The position numbers and the translations under genes were made by a program. Shown here piece after piece: positions 10,626 to 22,017 of a stretch of 64,000 nucleotides of DNA (the first letter of the stretch is position 1; each line of letters begins with the position of its first letter). The notes beneath the pieces were generated by a model. The model did not search any database. It was not told the DNA's origin and saw only the letters and a list, made by a program, of their open reading frames with translations. Location of the stretch: assembly GCF_004769575.1 (NCBI RefSeq), contig NZ_RQGA01000014.1, forward strand, positions 62,001 through 126,000, given 5' to 3'. The stretch comes from Leptospira perdikensis. GTDB taxonomy: Bacteria > Spirochaetota > Leptospiria > Leptospirales > Leptospiraceae.

Positions 10626-11258
10626 ATGGCACGTTACCGAGGTCCAGTTGTTAAATTGATGAGAAGAGAGGGACTCAACCTCTTTCTCAAAAATAGTCAT
10701 ACTTTACATAAAGAAAAATCTTCCCTAGAAAAGAGAAAGTACCCACCAGGTCTTCCTCCTAAGAAAAAAGGAAAGATTACTGAATACGGAGCTCAGCTTC
10801 GTGAAAAACAAAAAGTGAAACGCGCTTACGGTGTTTTAGAAAAACAATTCCGTAGATACTTTGAAGAAGCTTCTCATACTCCAGGAATTCCTGGTGAGAA
10901 TTTACTCCAATTCCTAGAAAGAAGATTGGATAACGTTCTCTATCGTATGGGTTTTGCTGTAACTCGAAGACAAGCTCGTAACTTTGTAGCACATAGACAC
11001 ATTCTTGTGAATGGCCACCGAGTGGACATTTGTTCTTATCGTGTGAATGTTGGTGATAAAATCGAAATCCGTGAGAAATTCCAAAAATCTGCGTTTATCG
11101 AAGAAAATATCAAACTAGCTCAAGCAATCAATCGCACTGCTTCTTGGGTGAGTGTGGATTATACCAAGTTCTCCGGAGAAGTGTTATCACTTCCAACAAG
11201 AGAGCATATTGATATCCCTGTGAAAGAACAGGTAATCGTAGAGTTGTACTCGAAGTAA
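10626..11258 (+). CDS. rpsD: 30S ribosomal protein S4
   Basis: 210 residues. S4 nucleates 16S 5' domain assembly and shapes mRNA entry. The N-terminal domain starts [19 protein letters not shown] and lacks the zinc cysteines found in some S4 proteins. The S4 RNA-binding domain ([20 protein letters not shown], then [13 protein letters not shown]) is at about residues 95-160. A 25-base gap to rpoA holds the rpoA ribosome binding site. Confidence 0.98.
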   Translation: MARYRGPVVKLMRREGLNLFLKNSHTLHKEKSSLEKRKYPPGLPPKKKGKITEYGAQLREKQKVKRAYGVLEKQFRRYFEEASHTPGIPGENLLQFLERRLDNVLYRMGFAVTRRQARNFVAHRHILVNGHRVDICSYRVNVGDKIEIREKFQKSAFIEENIKLAQAINRTASWVSVDYTKFSGEVLSLPTREHIDIPVKEQVIVELYSK

Positions 11259-11283
11259 GAATTTAGAGAAGAAGGATACGACA

Positions 11284-12261
11284 TTGTCTCCAAAGAATTT
11301 ATTAAAAGGTTTTAAAAGACCCAAAAAAATCGAATTCACAACCGATGTGAATACACCAAACTACGGTAAGTTTGTTGCAGAACCTTTCGAAAGAGGAATT
11401 GGTACTACGATCGGTAACTCCCTTCGTCGTACGCTCATGTCTTCTATTGAAGGCGCGGCAATTTCCGCAATTCGGATTGAAGGAGTCTCTCACGAGTTCT
11501 CTTATATTGAAGGTGTAGCAGAAGACGTAACTCGTATCATTCTTAACTTAAAACAAGTTCGAATTAAATACGAGCCTGAAGACAAAGAAGCAAGCAAAGT
11601 AATCCACCTAGAATTAAAAGGTGCCGGTTATTTTCGTGCAGCTGATTTAGCTGTTGATTCTTCTATTGAAATCATGAACCCAGACCTTCATATTGCAACC
11701 CTCAACGAGGATGCAAATTTGATTATGGATTTGGAAATTCAAAGGGGACGTGGTTATGTTCCTGCTGAAGACAAAAAGAAAGATATCGAAGTTTTGGGAA
11801 CTATCCCAATCGATTCTATTTTTTCACCAATTCAAAAAGTATTGTTTGAAGTATCGGAAACTCGTGTTGCACAACGTTCTGATTATGAAAAACTTACTAT
11901 GGAAGTTTGGACTGACGGTTCTGTTTCTCCAGAAGATGCAGTAGCACAAGCAGCAAAAATTCTAAAAGATCACCTGACTGTTTTCATTAACTTTGAAGAA
12001 GAAATTGAAGAAGAAGAAGAAGAGTTGGATGAAGCTGACGAAAAATTAAAAGCAGCTTTATCTAAACACGTAGAAGAATTAGAACTATCTGTTCGTTCTA
12101 CAAACGTTCTTCGCAGTTTGGAAATTGACTTCATTGGTGAACTCGTTAAGAGATCAGAAGACGAAATGACTAAATCAAAACATTTCAGCGAACAAAGTTT
12201 ACAAGAGTTGAAAGCAAAACTTTCCTCTATGGGACTTTCGTTCGGTATGAGAGATTTTTAA
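11284..12261 (+). CDS. rpoA: RNA polymerase alpha subunit, TTG start
   Basis: 325 residues. The alpha dimer nucleates core RNA polymerase, and its C-terminal domain reads UP elements and contacts activators. The N-terminal domain (about 15-235) has [17 protein letters not shown] strongly acidic linker ([17 protein letters not shown], about 239-255) joins it to the C-terminal domain with [14 protein letters not shown] and GLSFGM. The TTG at 11284 is chosen because AGAAGGA is well placed before it and no ATG precedes the conserved region. Confidence 0.96.
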   Translation: MSPKNLLKGFKRPKKIEFTTDVNTPNYGKFVAEPFERGIGTTIGNSLRRTLMSSIEGAAISAIRIEGVSHEFSYIEGVAEDVTRIILNLKQVRIKYEPEDKEASKVIHLELKGAGYFRAADLAVDSSIEIMNPDLHIATLNEDANLIMDLEIQRGRGYVPAEDKKKDIEVLGTIPIDSIFSPIQKVLFEVSETRVAQRSDYEKLTMEVWTDGSVSPEDAVAQAAKILKDHLTVFINFEEEIEEEEEELDEADEKLKAALSKHVEELELSVRSTNVLRSLEIDFIGELVKRSEDEMTKSKHFSEQSLQELKAKLSSMGLSFGMRDF

Positions 12262-12262
12262 G

Positions 12263-12778
12263 ATGAATAAACGTAATAAAGTTAAACAACTCAACAGATC
12301 CGCAGATCATAGAAAAGCTATGATCCAAAATATGGTAATCTCTTTACTTCGTCATGAAAGAATTGAATCTTCTGTTGCGAAGTTGAAGGTGGCACGTTCT
12401 TACGCAGAACGAATCATCACTAGAGCAAAACGCAACTTAGATGCTAACTTAGCAAATTTGGACGAACAAAAGAAAAATGCAGCGATTCTGCACAATACAC
12501 GATATCTTTATAGCCACCTTGGTGACCAAGAGATCGTAACAAAACTTTTAAAAGACCTTGCTAACCGTTATGCGGAAAGAGTCGGCGGATACACAAGAAT
12601 CATTCGTTTAGTAAACCGTCCTTCTGACAACACGGCAATGGGAATTTTGGAGCTTGTCGATCGCAAAACTCAAGATGAGTTAAAAGCGGAAGTAAGAGCC
12701 AAACGCGAAGAAAAAAAACCGGCTAAAAAGGAAGAAAAACCTAAAAAAGCCAAAAAAGAAAAAGCAGCAGCGAAATAA
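12263..12778 (+). CDS. rplQ: 50S ribosomal protein L17 with Lys/Glu tail
   Basis: 171 residues; L17 core is about 120. Core motifs are [20 protein letters not shown] and [21 protein letters not shown]. The last 35 residues are a Lys/Glu/Ala repeat tail. It is the last gene of the ribosomal block, one base after rpoA, and is followed by a strong terminator. Confidence 0.96.
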   Translation: MNKRNKVKQLNRSADHRKAMIQNMVISLLRHERIESSVAKLKVARSYAERIITRAKRNLDANLANLDEQKKNAAILHNTRYLYSHLGDQEIVTKLLKDLANRYAERVGGYTRIIRLVNRPSDNTAMGILELVDRKTQDELKAEVRAKREEKKPAKKEEKPKKAKKEKAAAK

Positions 12779-12805
12779 GCGAAAACTTTTTCCTGGTTTG
12801 AAACG

Positions 12806-12838
12806 AAGCCTACTCGTTCTTGAGTAGGCTTTTTTTTT
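12806..12838 (+). terminator. Intrinsic terminator of the ribosomal superoperon
   Basis: Perfect 10-bp stem AAGCCTACTC (12806-12815) with GAGTAGGCTT (12822-12831), a 6-base loop, and a run of nine T residues (12830-12838). It lies 28 bases after the rplQ stop and just before the next gene. Confidence 0.93.
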
Positions 12839-12883
12839 ATTGCAATCGTTTTGCTATCTGATCATATTCTACATTCAAAACGA

Positions 12884-14704
12884 ATGACTCCCTCCCTTTC
12901 CATATCTGATTCCATTTGGCATACTGCCTTCAGTTCTAGTCCTATTGGGATGGCGATCACTGATATGCAAACGGGTTTGTATGTTGATGTCAACGATGTA
13001 TATTGTTCTTGGCTTGGTCGGACAAAGGAAGAGGTGATTGGCAAATCGACTCTTGATTTAGGGATTTATTCTAATTCTGATGACCGGGAGTTTATTTTAG
13101 CTGGTTTAAAGAAAGACGGACATGTTCTCAATTTAGAAGTTCCTCTGATCACAAAAACTGGATCTACTGTAACGATTCTTTTCAGCGGTCGTATTGTAGA
13201 GAACGGAAAGTATCTTTTATCAGCAGGGCAGAATGTAACTGCATTTAAAGAAAAAGAATACCTCGCTCGTGTTTTACAAAGTGAACTTGTTATCAGTAAG
13301 GAACTTTTTGAAAGTGTATTTCGTCTCAATCCTGCTGCCGTGAGTTTATCTAATGCAGAAACAGGTAGGTATGACGACATCAACGAAGCTTATTGCCGGT
13401 TAATTGGATACGAACGAGAGGAGATTATCGGAAAAACTTCTCATGAATTAAATATTTGGATCACCAAGTTGGACCGCGCTCGCCTTTTGGAGGAAGTCCA
13501 AAGAAAAGGTTGGAGTACGGGGATGGAAGCCAGTGTTCGTATGAAAACCGGTGAAATTCGCCATGTGGTTTCGGGAAATACCATTATCAATAATCATGGA
13601 AGACCTACCTTACTTGCGATCCTCATTGATATTACGGAATCAAAACAAAATAAAGAAGCATTAGAATTTGCAGTTAAAGAAAGAACAAAAGAATTAAATC
13701 GAATTTTAGAAGATCTACAAAAAACCCAGGATCAATTGATTCTCTCTGAAAAAATGGCCACCTTGGGGCAGTTAGTTGCTAGTGTGGCACATGAAATTAA
13801 TAATCCACTTGCTGCTATTTCCGCTTTTAGTGAACAAATTTACAACCGTATGGGAAATTTTGGAAGCCGGTTGTTCCAAATTAAAGAATGTTTTTCAAAA
13901 TATTCAGACAATGAAATCAATGAAGTTATTTCCTTTGTTATCGAATTATTTACAATCAAACCAAAAACCTATGCGTTTGCGGAATCCAGGAAGGCCAAAA
14001 AACACTTAGAAGGAGTTTTTGTTGGGCTTGGAATTGATTCTGCTTATGATTTGGCCGATCGTATTGTTGATTTGGGAGTTCCCGATTATTTTCTCGAAAA
14101 TGAAAGTTTTTTAAGAAATTTTAAATCATCCCCCTTACTTGACTTAGTTCTCTCTGAGTTAAATACCTTAAGAAGTATTGAATCGATTCGATTGGCTGTA
14201 GAGAGGACCTCCAAAATTGTATATAGTTTACGGAGTTACGGACGTTATGACCGAAACCAAGCAAAAACAGAAATCAATTTAGTTGATACAATTGAAACGG
14301 TCCTGACTCTCTATCAGAATAAAATGAAATCGGGGGTAGAATGTGTTCGGTTGTATAATGCGAAACCATCTATTTCTGGTTATCCGGATGAACTCATTCA
14401 AATTTGGACTAATTTGATTTACAATGCTTTACAAGCGATGGCATTTAAAGGAACTCTCACCGTCCAAGTGGACGAATTAGAAACAGAAGTTACCGTACGG
14501 ATTATAGACAACGGGCCTGGGATTCCTCCTTCTATCCAGAAACGGATTTTTGAACCGTTTTATACTACGAAGGAAAAAGGGGAAGGGACTGGACTTGGCC
14601 TTGGGATTGTGAAACAGTCAGTAGAAGAAAGGCACCATGGCCGGATCCAATTCCAATCGGAACCCGGCAATACTGAGTTTATCGTCTTCCTTCCTAAATC
14701 CTAG
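12884..14704 (+). CDS. PAS-PAS sensor histidine kinase with a long insert
   Basis: 606 residues from the ATG at 12884. A TTG at 12851 would add 11 residues but begins only 13 bases after the terminator. There is no signal peptide or membrane segment, so it is probably cytosolic. Two PAS domains lie at about 10-125 and 140-255, then a coiled coil, the H-box with His303 (VAHEINNPLAAI), the N-box Asn514 (NLIYNALQAM), the G1 box DNGPGIPP and GTGLGLGI. The H-to-N distance, 211 residues, is about twice the normal value, so the dimerisation region carries roughly 100 extra residues. No partner response regulator is adjacent. The 3' end overlaps the opposing gene by 11 bases. Confidence 0.9.
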   Translation: MTPSLSISDSIWHTAFSSSPIGMAITDMQTGLYVDVNDVYCSWLGRTKEEVIGKSTLDLGIYSNSDDREFILAGLKKDGHVLNLEVPLITKTGSTVTILFSGRIVENGKYLLSAGQNVTAFKEKEYLARVLQSELVISKELFESVFRLNPAAVSLSNAETGRYDDINEAYCRLIGYEREEIIGKTSHELNIWITKLDRARLLEEVQRKGWSTGMEASVRMKTGEIRHVVSGNTIINNHGRPTLLAILIDITESKQNKEALEFAVKERTKELNRILEDLQKTQDQLILSEKMATLGQLVASVAHEINNPLAAISAFSEQIYNRMGNFGSRLFQIKECFSKYSDNEINEVISFVIELFTIKPKTYAFAESRKAKKHLEGVFVGLGIDSAYDLADRIVDLGVPDYFLENESFLRNFKSSPLLDLVLSELNTLRSIESIRLAVERTSKIVYSLRSYGRYDRNQAKTEINLVDTIETVLTLYQNKMKSGVECVRLYNAKPSISGYPDELIQIWTNLIYNALQAMAFKGTLTVQVDELETEVTVRIIDNGPGIPPSIQKRIFEPFYTTKEKGEGTGLGLGIVKQSVEERHHGRIQFQSEPGNTEFIVFLPKS

Positions 14705-16712
14705 CAAGTTGCATCTGCAGTTTTTCAGCCACTAAATCAAAGTCTTCATTCTGGATTACCGTTCGATAGGCCGCTGTGACTATGGGATGACGTTTTTCGT
14801 CTAGTTGGATGAGGTTAGGTAAGACCTTTAATCCATAAAATCCATTCGTAATTTTTTCGGGTCTTGTCCCATTTGCCAGATCATAACCATACTTTCTATC
14901 TCTTGTATCCGATCCAAAACAAGCCAACATAAAGTCTGTCATTCCTGACAGTCCATTAAATGTTGTTGGATCTCCACCGAGTAAAACTCCTATCGATACC
15001 ATTTCATTGAAAAAACGATTGCTCAAATGGAATAGAGTATTATCAACATTGCCACCTAACTCTCGTTTAAAGTAACCTTCCACAAGACCCATTGCTAGAG
15101 CATAAATGGTTTTTAAAGCTCCTCCAAGTTGGACACCTTTGGTATCTCTGGAATTAATCGCTGTTCTTGTGAATACGTAATTATTAGAGAGGAGTTCTTG
15201 CAATTTGGGAATCAGAGAGTCCTCAAAAGCAGAGATTTCGAATCCGGAAATTTTACGTTCCATAATTTGGTCGGGGTAACAAGCACCGGAGACTACGGCG
15301 AGACGGTCTCGTTCAATGAGTAACAATTCATTTAGATCTTCTAGAATGAGTCCTTTTTTGGAACCGGTAAATCCTTTGATTACGTTTACCATGGGCGACT
15401 TGTTTTTTTGGAGATAAGTTCTGATTTTTGAATAAATGTTATCAAATTCCCAAGGATTTGTCCCTTGGATGAAAAGAGTTGCCGATTCCATAATTTCCGG
15501 CTTATCCGAGAATTCAATGTTTGGTGGTAATTTGTAAATGGGATAATGGAGAATATCTCTTTTTTCTTCATTACATTGTTTTACCATTTCCGAATCGGGA
15601 CTGTAAATGGTTACTTTTACGTTTTTATTTGCCATCACACAGGCAAAGGCTACAGACATATTGGATGAACCAATGATAACCACATGTTCATCTGGTTTTT
15701 TAGGAAAAGAAATGAGTTGGTTTGTTTCTCTTATATCTCCTTTGTAAAGGTTACGGTAAGTTCCATGTTTGTGTTTGTTTAAATTACTTCCAACGAGAAG
15801 TGCTAAATTATCGATGATGAACTGTTTTTTGTCACCTGTTCCTGGAAATGAAATTTGTTCAATATGAGACGGAAAGGTTTGCATTTCCTTCTTCGTGAGT
15901 TCTCCCACAAGTACTGGTTTGCCGATGACAAGTTTACCAACCGCTTGGTTGAAGAGTAAACCTTCTATGGGTAGAATTTTTTCGGTACCTTCCAGTGAGA
16001 TAGGCAAAATGACTTTGTTGGCAACGTAATGGTACACTGTGTCCACAAAAGGCATAAGTCGTCCATCACGAGATCTGGTTCCTTCAGGGAAAATGGAGAT
16101 TACTTTTCCATCCGCTTGTAATTTCTGTGAGTTACGGAAGGCCCTCATATTGATTTTGGTCATTACATCAGAAAGAGAAGGATTGTCGGCCATATCCTTT
16201 TTAGAACAAACAAGAAGGGTTCCAAACATATAGAGACCGAGTCTAGTAAAGTCTGGTTCAAATGCCAATCGTCCTGCAATGAAAACTAAGGATTCGGCAA
16301 TCTTTCTTCCTTCAGGGCCAGAGTTGTAAAGTAGGGTAAAGATGGCAGGGGCATCTAAATGGCTAAGGTGGTTTGAAATTAAAGTCACAGGGTATTTGCC
16401 GATGACCCCATCTAGTAGTTTTAAGTTCTCGGTTCCCTCTACCTTAAATTTTTTCATAATGGGATCGAGGAACTTTAACATAAAGTCCCGAGGCTCTGGG
16501 CGAATGTCAGTATAGACCCCGATTTCTTCCAAACGTTCTGGTTCTTGGAAGATTTCCATGACCTTCGGTTTGGGTGTGCTTTGTGAAAGAACTAAAAACT
16601 CTTCTAAAATAGACTTTGCTTCGGATTCGGTGAGACCCGATTTTACAAATAGGTGAATGTTCTCAAAAAATTCTTTATGCCAGCGTCCCAAAGTGGCTTC
16701 TTTTTCTGTCAT
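14694..16712 (-). CDS. Fusion of glycerophosphate-type acyltransferase and NAD-dependent glycerol-3-phosphate dehydrogenase
   Basis: 672 residues. The N-terminal half (about 85-290) is a PlsB/PlsC-type acyltransferase: the catalytic HX4D is His115-Asp120 (NHLSHLD), and the substrate-site motif FPEGTRSRDG is at 208-217. The C-terminal half (about 340-672) follows GpsA: NVIKGF at 443-448, the active-site Lys534 in GGALKTIYALAMG, GLSGMTD at 587-593 and TRDRKYG at 603-609. The NAD-binding glycine loop is degenerate (GSSNMS at 348-353 instead of GxGxxG). One polypeptide could make glycerol-3-phosphate and acylate it at the membrane. The gene stands alone, divergent from hisZ. Confidence 0.88.
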   Translation of the reverse strand: MTEKEATLGRWHKEFFENIHLFVKSGLTESEAKSILEEFLVLSQSTPKPKVMEIFQEPERLEEIGVYTDIRPEPRDFMLKFLDPIMKKFKVEGTENLKLLDGVIGKYPVTLISNHLSHLDAPAIFTLLYNSGPEGRKIAESLVFIAGRLAFEPDFTRLGLYMFGTLLVCSKKDMADNPSLSDVMTKINMRAFRNSQKLQADGKVISIFPEGTRSRDGRLMPFVDTVYHYVANKVILPISLEGTEKILPIEGLLFNQAVGKLVIGKPVLVGELTKKEMQTFPSHIEQISFPGTGDKKQFIIDNLALLVGSNLNKHKHGTYRNLYKGDIRETNQLISFPKKPDEHVVIIGSSNMSVAFACVMANKNVKVTIYSPDSEMVKQCNEEKRDILHYPIYKLPPNIEFSDKPEIMESATLFIQGTNPWEFDNIYSKIRTYLQKNKSPMVNVIKGFTGSKKGLILEDLNELLLIERDRLAVVSGACYPDQIMERKISGFEISAFEDSLIPKLQELLSNNYVFTRTAINSRDTKGVQLGGALKTIYALAMGLVEGYFKRELGGNVDNTLFHLSNRFFNEMVSIGVLLGGDPTTFNGLSGMTDFMLACFGSDTRDRKYGYDLANGTRPEKITNGFYGLKVLPNLIQLDEKRHPIVTAAYRTVIQNEDFDLVAEKLQMQLARI

Positions 16713-16834
16713 GTATGCCTCTAAACCGACATTAAATTACTGAAAACTTTCGATTTGTCTATTCGATTTTTACAATTGATTGCGTAAATCCAGGATTTCT
16801 CTAAGCTGACTTCTTGGGTGATCGAGATCCCGGT

Positions 16835-19142
<2,308 letters not shown>

Positions 19143-19181
19143 AAAAAATAAGGAACTCTGGACCTTTTTTTTAAGTAGTTG

Positions 19182-19209
19182 TTGACCGAGAAAGGTGGTT
19201 CGATATTCT
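19182..19209 (+). promoter_or_regulatory. Promoter of tRNA-Lys
   Basis: A -35 element TTGACC at 19182-19187, a 16-base spacer, and a -10 element TATTCT at 19204-19209. Transcription would start near 19216, a few bases before the tRNA. The purA stop is 40 bases upstream, with a weak AAGG/CCTT hairpin and T run (19151-19172) that may end purA transcription. Confidence 0.6.
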
Positions 19210-19220
19210 TGGCTACAGAA

Positions 19221-19294
<74 letters not shown>

Positions 19295-19334
19295 CATAAG
19301 AGTTTCAATCACTCTTAAAACGTTCTTCTCAATC

Positions 19335-19406
19335 GGTGCCATCGTCTAATGGTTAGGACACAAGGTTTTCATCCTTGCAATCGGGGTTCAATTCCCCGTG
19401 GCACTA
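19335..19406 (+). tRNA. tRNA-Glu (anticodon TTC)
   Basis: Full cloverleaf of 72 bases: acceptor GGTGCCA pairs with TGGCACT (first pair G-U), anticodon stem CAAGG/CCTTG with loop TTTTCAT, T arm CGGGG-TTCAATT-CCCCG, discriminator A at 19406. CCA is encoded directly after (19407-19409). It probably shares the tRNA-Lys transcript, 40 bases downstream. Its 3' half overlaps the end of the opposing protein gene. Confidence 0.97.
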
Positions 19407-20268
19407 CCAAACAAACCTCATTCAAATAACAATTTTCACAAACACCTTTCTGATACTCTGCTTTGCATTTTTCAATGATTCCCACTCTCGTTAAATAAAA
19501 GTCATATAACAACGGATCGTCGGGATTTAGTTTCAGAAAAAAATCTTTTATGAGATAAGCCTCTTTTGATCCAAAACTTTTACGTGTTGTGATTCCTAAA
19601 ATTTGAATTAACTTTTGAATATGAACATCCAAAGGAAAAGGAATCTGGTTTGGTTTTATCTTTTGATAAATTCCAAAATCAGGATAGGAGGATCGCACCA
19701 TCCATCTCAAAAATAGAGAGAGTCGTTTTTTGGGAGACTTTGAGGTGGACTTACCGATTAAAAATTGAAGGCCGTAGGTGAGGGTCTTATTTCCATTCGT
19801 TTTCTTTAGTTCCATTTCCCAAAAACTTTGAAACCTTTGGAGGGAGATTACTTCCTGGAATTCACCCTGATTCGGATCTAAAAATTTCGATTCGAGGAGT
19901 GGGGACTTGGGCTCCATTTCATTGAGAACTCGTGCTAAGGTTTGAAAGAAAACTTGGTTGTCCTTTTTAGTTTGAAAACGATAGACATTTAATCCTTTCA
20001 GAAAGGTTTGAAATAATTCCCCGGATTCTTTCAAAGTTTGAAAAGGAGAGGGTCCAAGTCCGGCAAATATCGGTTTTAAAAACCCTTGGATACTTTTGAC
20101 ATTCCCATAGGCATAAAGACAGGAGATAAAAGAAATGATCTCGATATCCAATGGGTTTTTGTATTGTTTGGGAAAACAAATGGGATCGGTATCGAGATAG
20201 GTAATCTTTTGGTATTTTTTTTTAAGGTCTTCTAGTTTTGAATGGAGGAGTTTTGAATCAATCGGCAT
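19369..20268 (-). CDS. DUF2400/TIGR02757 protein with endonuclease III-like signatures
   Basis: 299 residues; a family without an assigned function, as far as I know. The C-terminal third resembles Fe-S DNA glycosylases: PLDVHIQKLIQILG (Asp214) matches the VDTHxxRVxxRLG region holding the catalytic Asp of HhH-GPD enzymes, and Cys268, Cys277, Cys280 and Cys286 have C-x8-C-x2-C-x5-C spacing, close to the endonuclease III cluster loop. I see no clear helix-hairpin-helix lysine motif, so enzymatic activity is open. The last 12 codons run into the antisense of tRNA-Glu, and the stop TGA lies in its anticodon loop. The start overlaps the HMG-CoA lyase stop by 11 bases. Confidence 0.85.
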   Translation of the reverse strand: MPIDSKLLHSKLEDLKKKYQKITYLDTDPICFPKQYKNPLDIEIISFISCLYAYGNVKSIQGFLKPIFAGLGPSPFQTLKESGELFQTFLKGLNVYRFQTKKDNQVFFQTLARVLNEMEPKSPLLESKFLDPNQGEFQEVISLQRFQSFWEMELKKTNGNKTLTYGLQFLIGKSTSKSPKKRLSLFLRWMVRSSYPDFGIYQKIKPNQIPFPLDVHIQKLIQILGITTRKSFGSKEAYLIKDFFLKLNPDDPLLYDFYLTRVGIIEKCKAEYQKGVCENCYLNEVCLVVPRGIEPRLQG

Positions 20269-21157
20269 TTTTCATTGCGATATAAGTTCTTGAGGAAAGT
20301 TTTCTTCCAATCCTTTCTTCCATAAACCGACTAGCTTCGATTAGAGAGTCGAGTTGGATTCCCGTTGTATAACCTTCTTTGTGAAGAAAATAAACTAAAT
20401 CTTCCGTGGCTACATTACCTGCTGCACCTTTGGCGTAAGGACAACCTCCGAGCCCACCAGAAGAACTATCAAAGCTACGAATTCCCATAGTGAGAGCTTG
20501 TTTGATATTGGCGATCGCCATACCGTAGGTATCATGGAAATGACCTGCTAGGTAAACCTTTGGAATTTTTTTGAGTAGAACATTCAAAAGTGATTCAACC
20601 TCTGTGGGTACGGCAACGCCAATCGTTTCACCCAAAGAGATTTCGTAAACCCCTGCATCTAACAATCGTTCGGCGATCTCTAGCGTTCGTTCTGGTTTGA
20701 TTTTACCTTCATAGGGACAGGATATCACCGTTGAGATATAACCTCTTACTTTGATTCCATCGGATTTTGCTTCCGTGAAGATAGGTTTAAAAAAATCCAA
20801 ACTCTCTTCGATGGACATATTGATATTTTTTTTCGTGAATGTTTCTGAGGTTGCCGTAAATACTGCAACTTCCGTAAATCCAGATTCTTTCGCTCCTTCA
20901 TACCCTTTGGTATTCGGAGTCAGGCAAGAAAATTGGACTTGGCTCTGGAATTTAGGAAGGACGAGGCCTGCAAGTTCGATGGCATCAGCCATTTGCGGAA
21001 TACGATCCTTTCTGACAAAAGAAGTGAGTTCTATATGTTGGAGGCCGCTTTCTACTAGACGAGATACGAATTCGAATTTATCCTGAGTGGAGAGAATGGT
21101 TTTTTCGTTTTGTAGTCCATCTCTTGGTCCCACTTCCGTGATTTTAATTTGTTCCAA
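20258..21157 (-). CDS. mvaB: Hydroxymethylglutaryl-CoA lyase, TTG start
   Basis: 299 residues, full length. It cleaves HMG-CoA to acetoacetate and acetyl-CoA in leucine degradation. The TIM-barrel metal-site start EVGPRDGLQNE is at residues 8-18, GHFHDTYGMAIAN at about 209-221, and the flexible-loop cysteine motif GGLGGCPYAKGAAGN at about 237-251. TTG at 21157 is the only plausible start, with AAGGAGA about 9 bases ahead. Related DRE-TIM lyases are possible but the C-terminal motif favours HMG-CoA lyase. Confidence 0.93.
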   Translation of the reverse strand: MEQIKITEVGPRDGLQNEKTILSTQDKFEFVSRLVESGLQHIELTSFVRKDRIPQMADAIELAGLVLPKFQSQVQFSCLTPNTKGYEGAKESGFTEVAVFTATSETFTKKNINMSIEESLDFFKPIFTEAKSDGIKVRGYISTVISCPYEGKIKPERTLEIAERLLDAGVYEISLGETIGVAVPTEVESLLNVLLKKIPKVYLAGHFHDTYGMAIANIKQALTMGIRSFDSSSGGLGGCPYAKGAAGNVATEDLVYFLHKEGYTTGIQLDSLIEASRFMEERIGRKLSSRTYIAMKNAD

Positions 21158-21228
21158 TTCCCAAGTCTCCTTACCTTTCAGCTTCCCTTTGGAAATAAGA
21201 AACGCAATGATTTTATGGAGTGAATCTG

Positions 21229-22017
21229 ATGTTTACTCTTAAAAATATTTCTGTCAAAATCGGCACTCGTTCTTTGTTAAAGGATATCAATCTCTCCGCC
21301 GAGTCTAAACAAATTACTGGCCTTGTAGGTAAATCAGGTTCTGGAAAGTCCACCTTGTTCCGATTGGCATTGGGGCTTTTGGATCCCGCGGATGGATATG
21401 AATGGGCTGGGTCGCTTTTATGGAATGGGGAACAACTACCAGCAAAACAAAATCCCAAAGTCCAACCGGTTTTCCAGGATCCTTTTGCCAGTTTTTCTCA
21501 CTTAGGGACTATGTTCGAATTGTTACTAGAACCTGCGCGTATCAAACATCAGTATTTTTTGAGTAATCAAACAAAACAAAATGAATGGGAAAAAATTGGA
21601 ACTTTTTGTGAAAGATTAGATCTTTCTAAAGATTTATTAAAAAAAACAAAACAAGAGTTAAGTGGTGGTCAGCTGCAGCGTTTTGCAATCTTGCGAGCGT
21701 TACTTACAAAGCCAGAGTATTTACTTTTGGATGAACCTGTTACTGCTTTGGACGTGCTTGTTCAAAAAAAAATTGCTGAAGAACTGAAACAAATCAACAA
21801 AACTGAAAATCTAGGAATGTTCATTGTATCTCATGATTTAGGTTTTTTATCTTATATGTGTGATCAGATTTTTGTTTTGGATGAGGGTCAGATTGTAGAG
21901 TCTGGTGAACCTGAAAAAGTTTTAGCTCATCCGAAATCGCAATTATTAAAAAGTTTACTCGCAGCAAGAGATCATTCGTTTGGCGGAGTTGTTTCTTCTT
22001 CTGAATCATCTAACTGA
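21229..22017 (+). CDS. ABC transporter ATP-binding protein, Opp/Nik type
   Basis: 262 residues from the ATG at 21229, which has GGAG eight bases ahead (a GTG at 21220 overlaps that site). Walker A is GKSGSGKST, the Q-loop VFQDPFASFS, the signature LSGGQLQRFAILRALL, Walker B YLLLDEP and the switch His in IVSHDL. The closest type is the second ATPase of peptide or nickel importers. No permease or binding protein is adjacent, so the substrate is unknown. The 3' end overlaps the opposing TPR gene by 46 bases. Confidence 0.88.
   Translation: MFTLKNISVKIGTRSLLKDINLSAESKQITGLVGKSGSGKSTLFRLALGLLDPADGYEWAGSLLWNGEQLPAKQNPKVQPVFQDPFASFSHLGTMFELLLEPARIKHQYFLSNQTKQNEWEKIGTFCERLDLSKDLLKKTKQELSGGQLQRFAILRALLTKPEYLLLDEPVTALDVLVQKKIAEELKQINKTENLGMFIVSHDLGFLSYMCDQIFVLDEGQIVESGEPEKVLAHPKSQLLKSLLAARDHSFGGVVSSSESSN

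Noticed and set aside
12851..12883. TTG at 12851 as start of the histidine kinase
   Set aside because: It lies 13 bases after a strong terminator with no ribosome site; the ATG at 12884 leads directly into the first PAS domain.
16740..16834. TTTAC-N10-GTAAA repeat in the gap before hisZ
   Set aside because: Short arms in AT-rich DNA without a fitting regulator nearby; could be chance.
19369..19406. Frameshift or truncation at the end of the DUF2400 gene
   Set aside because: The family core with its four Cys is complete before the tRNA overlap; only a 12-residue tail is tRNA-derived.
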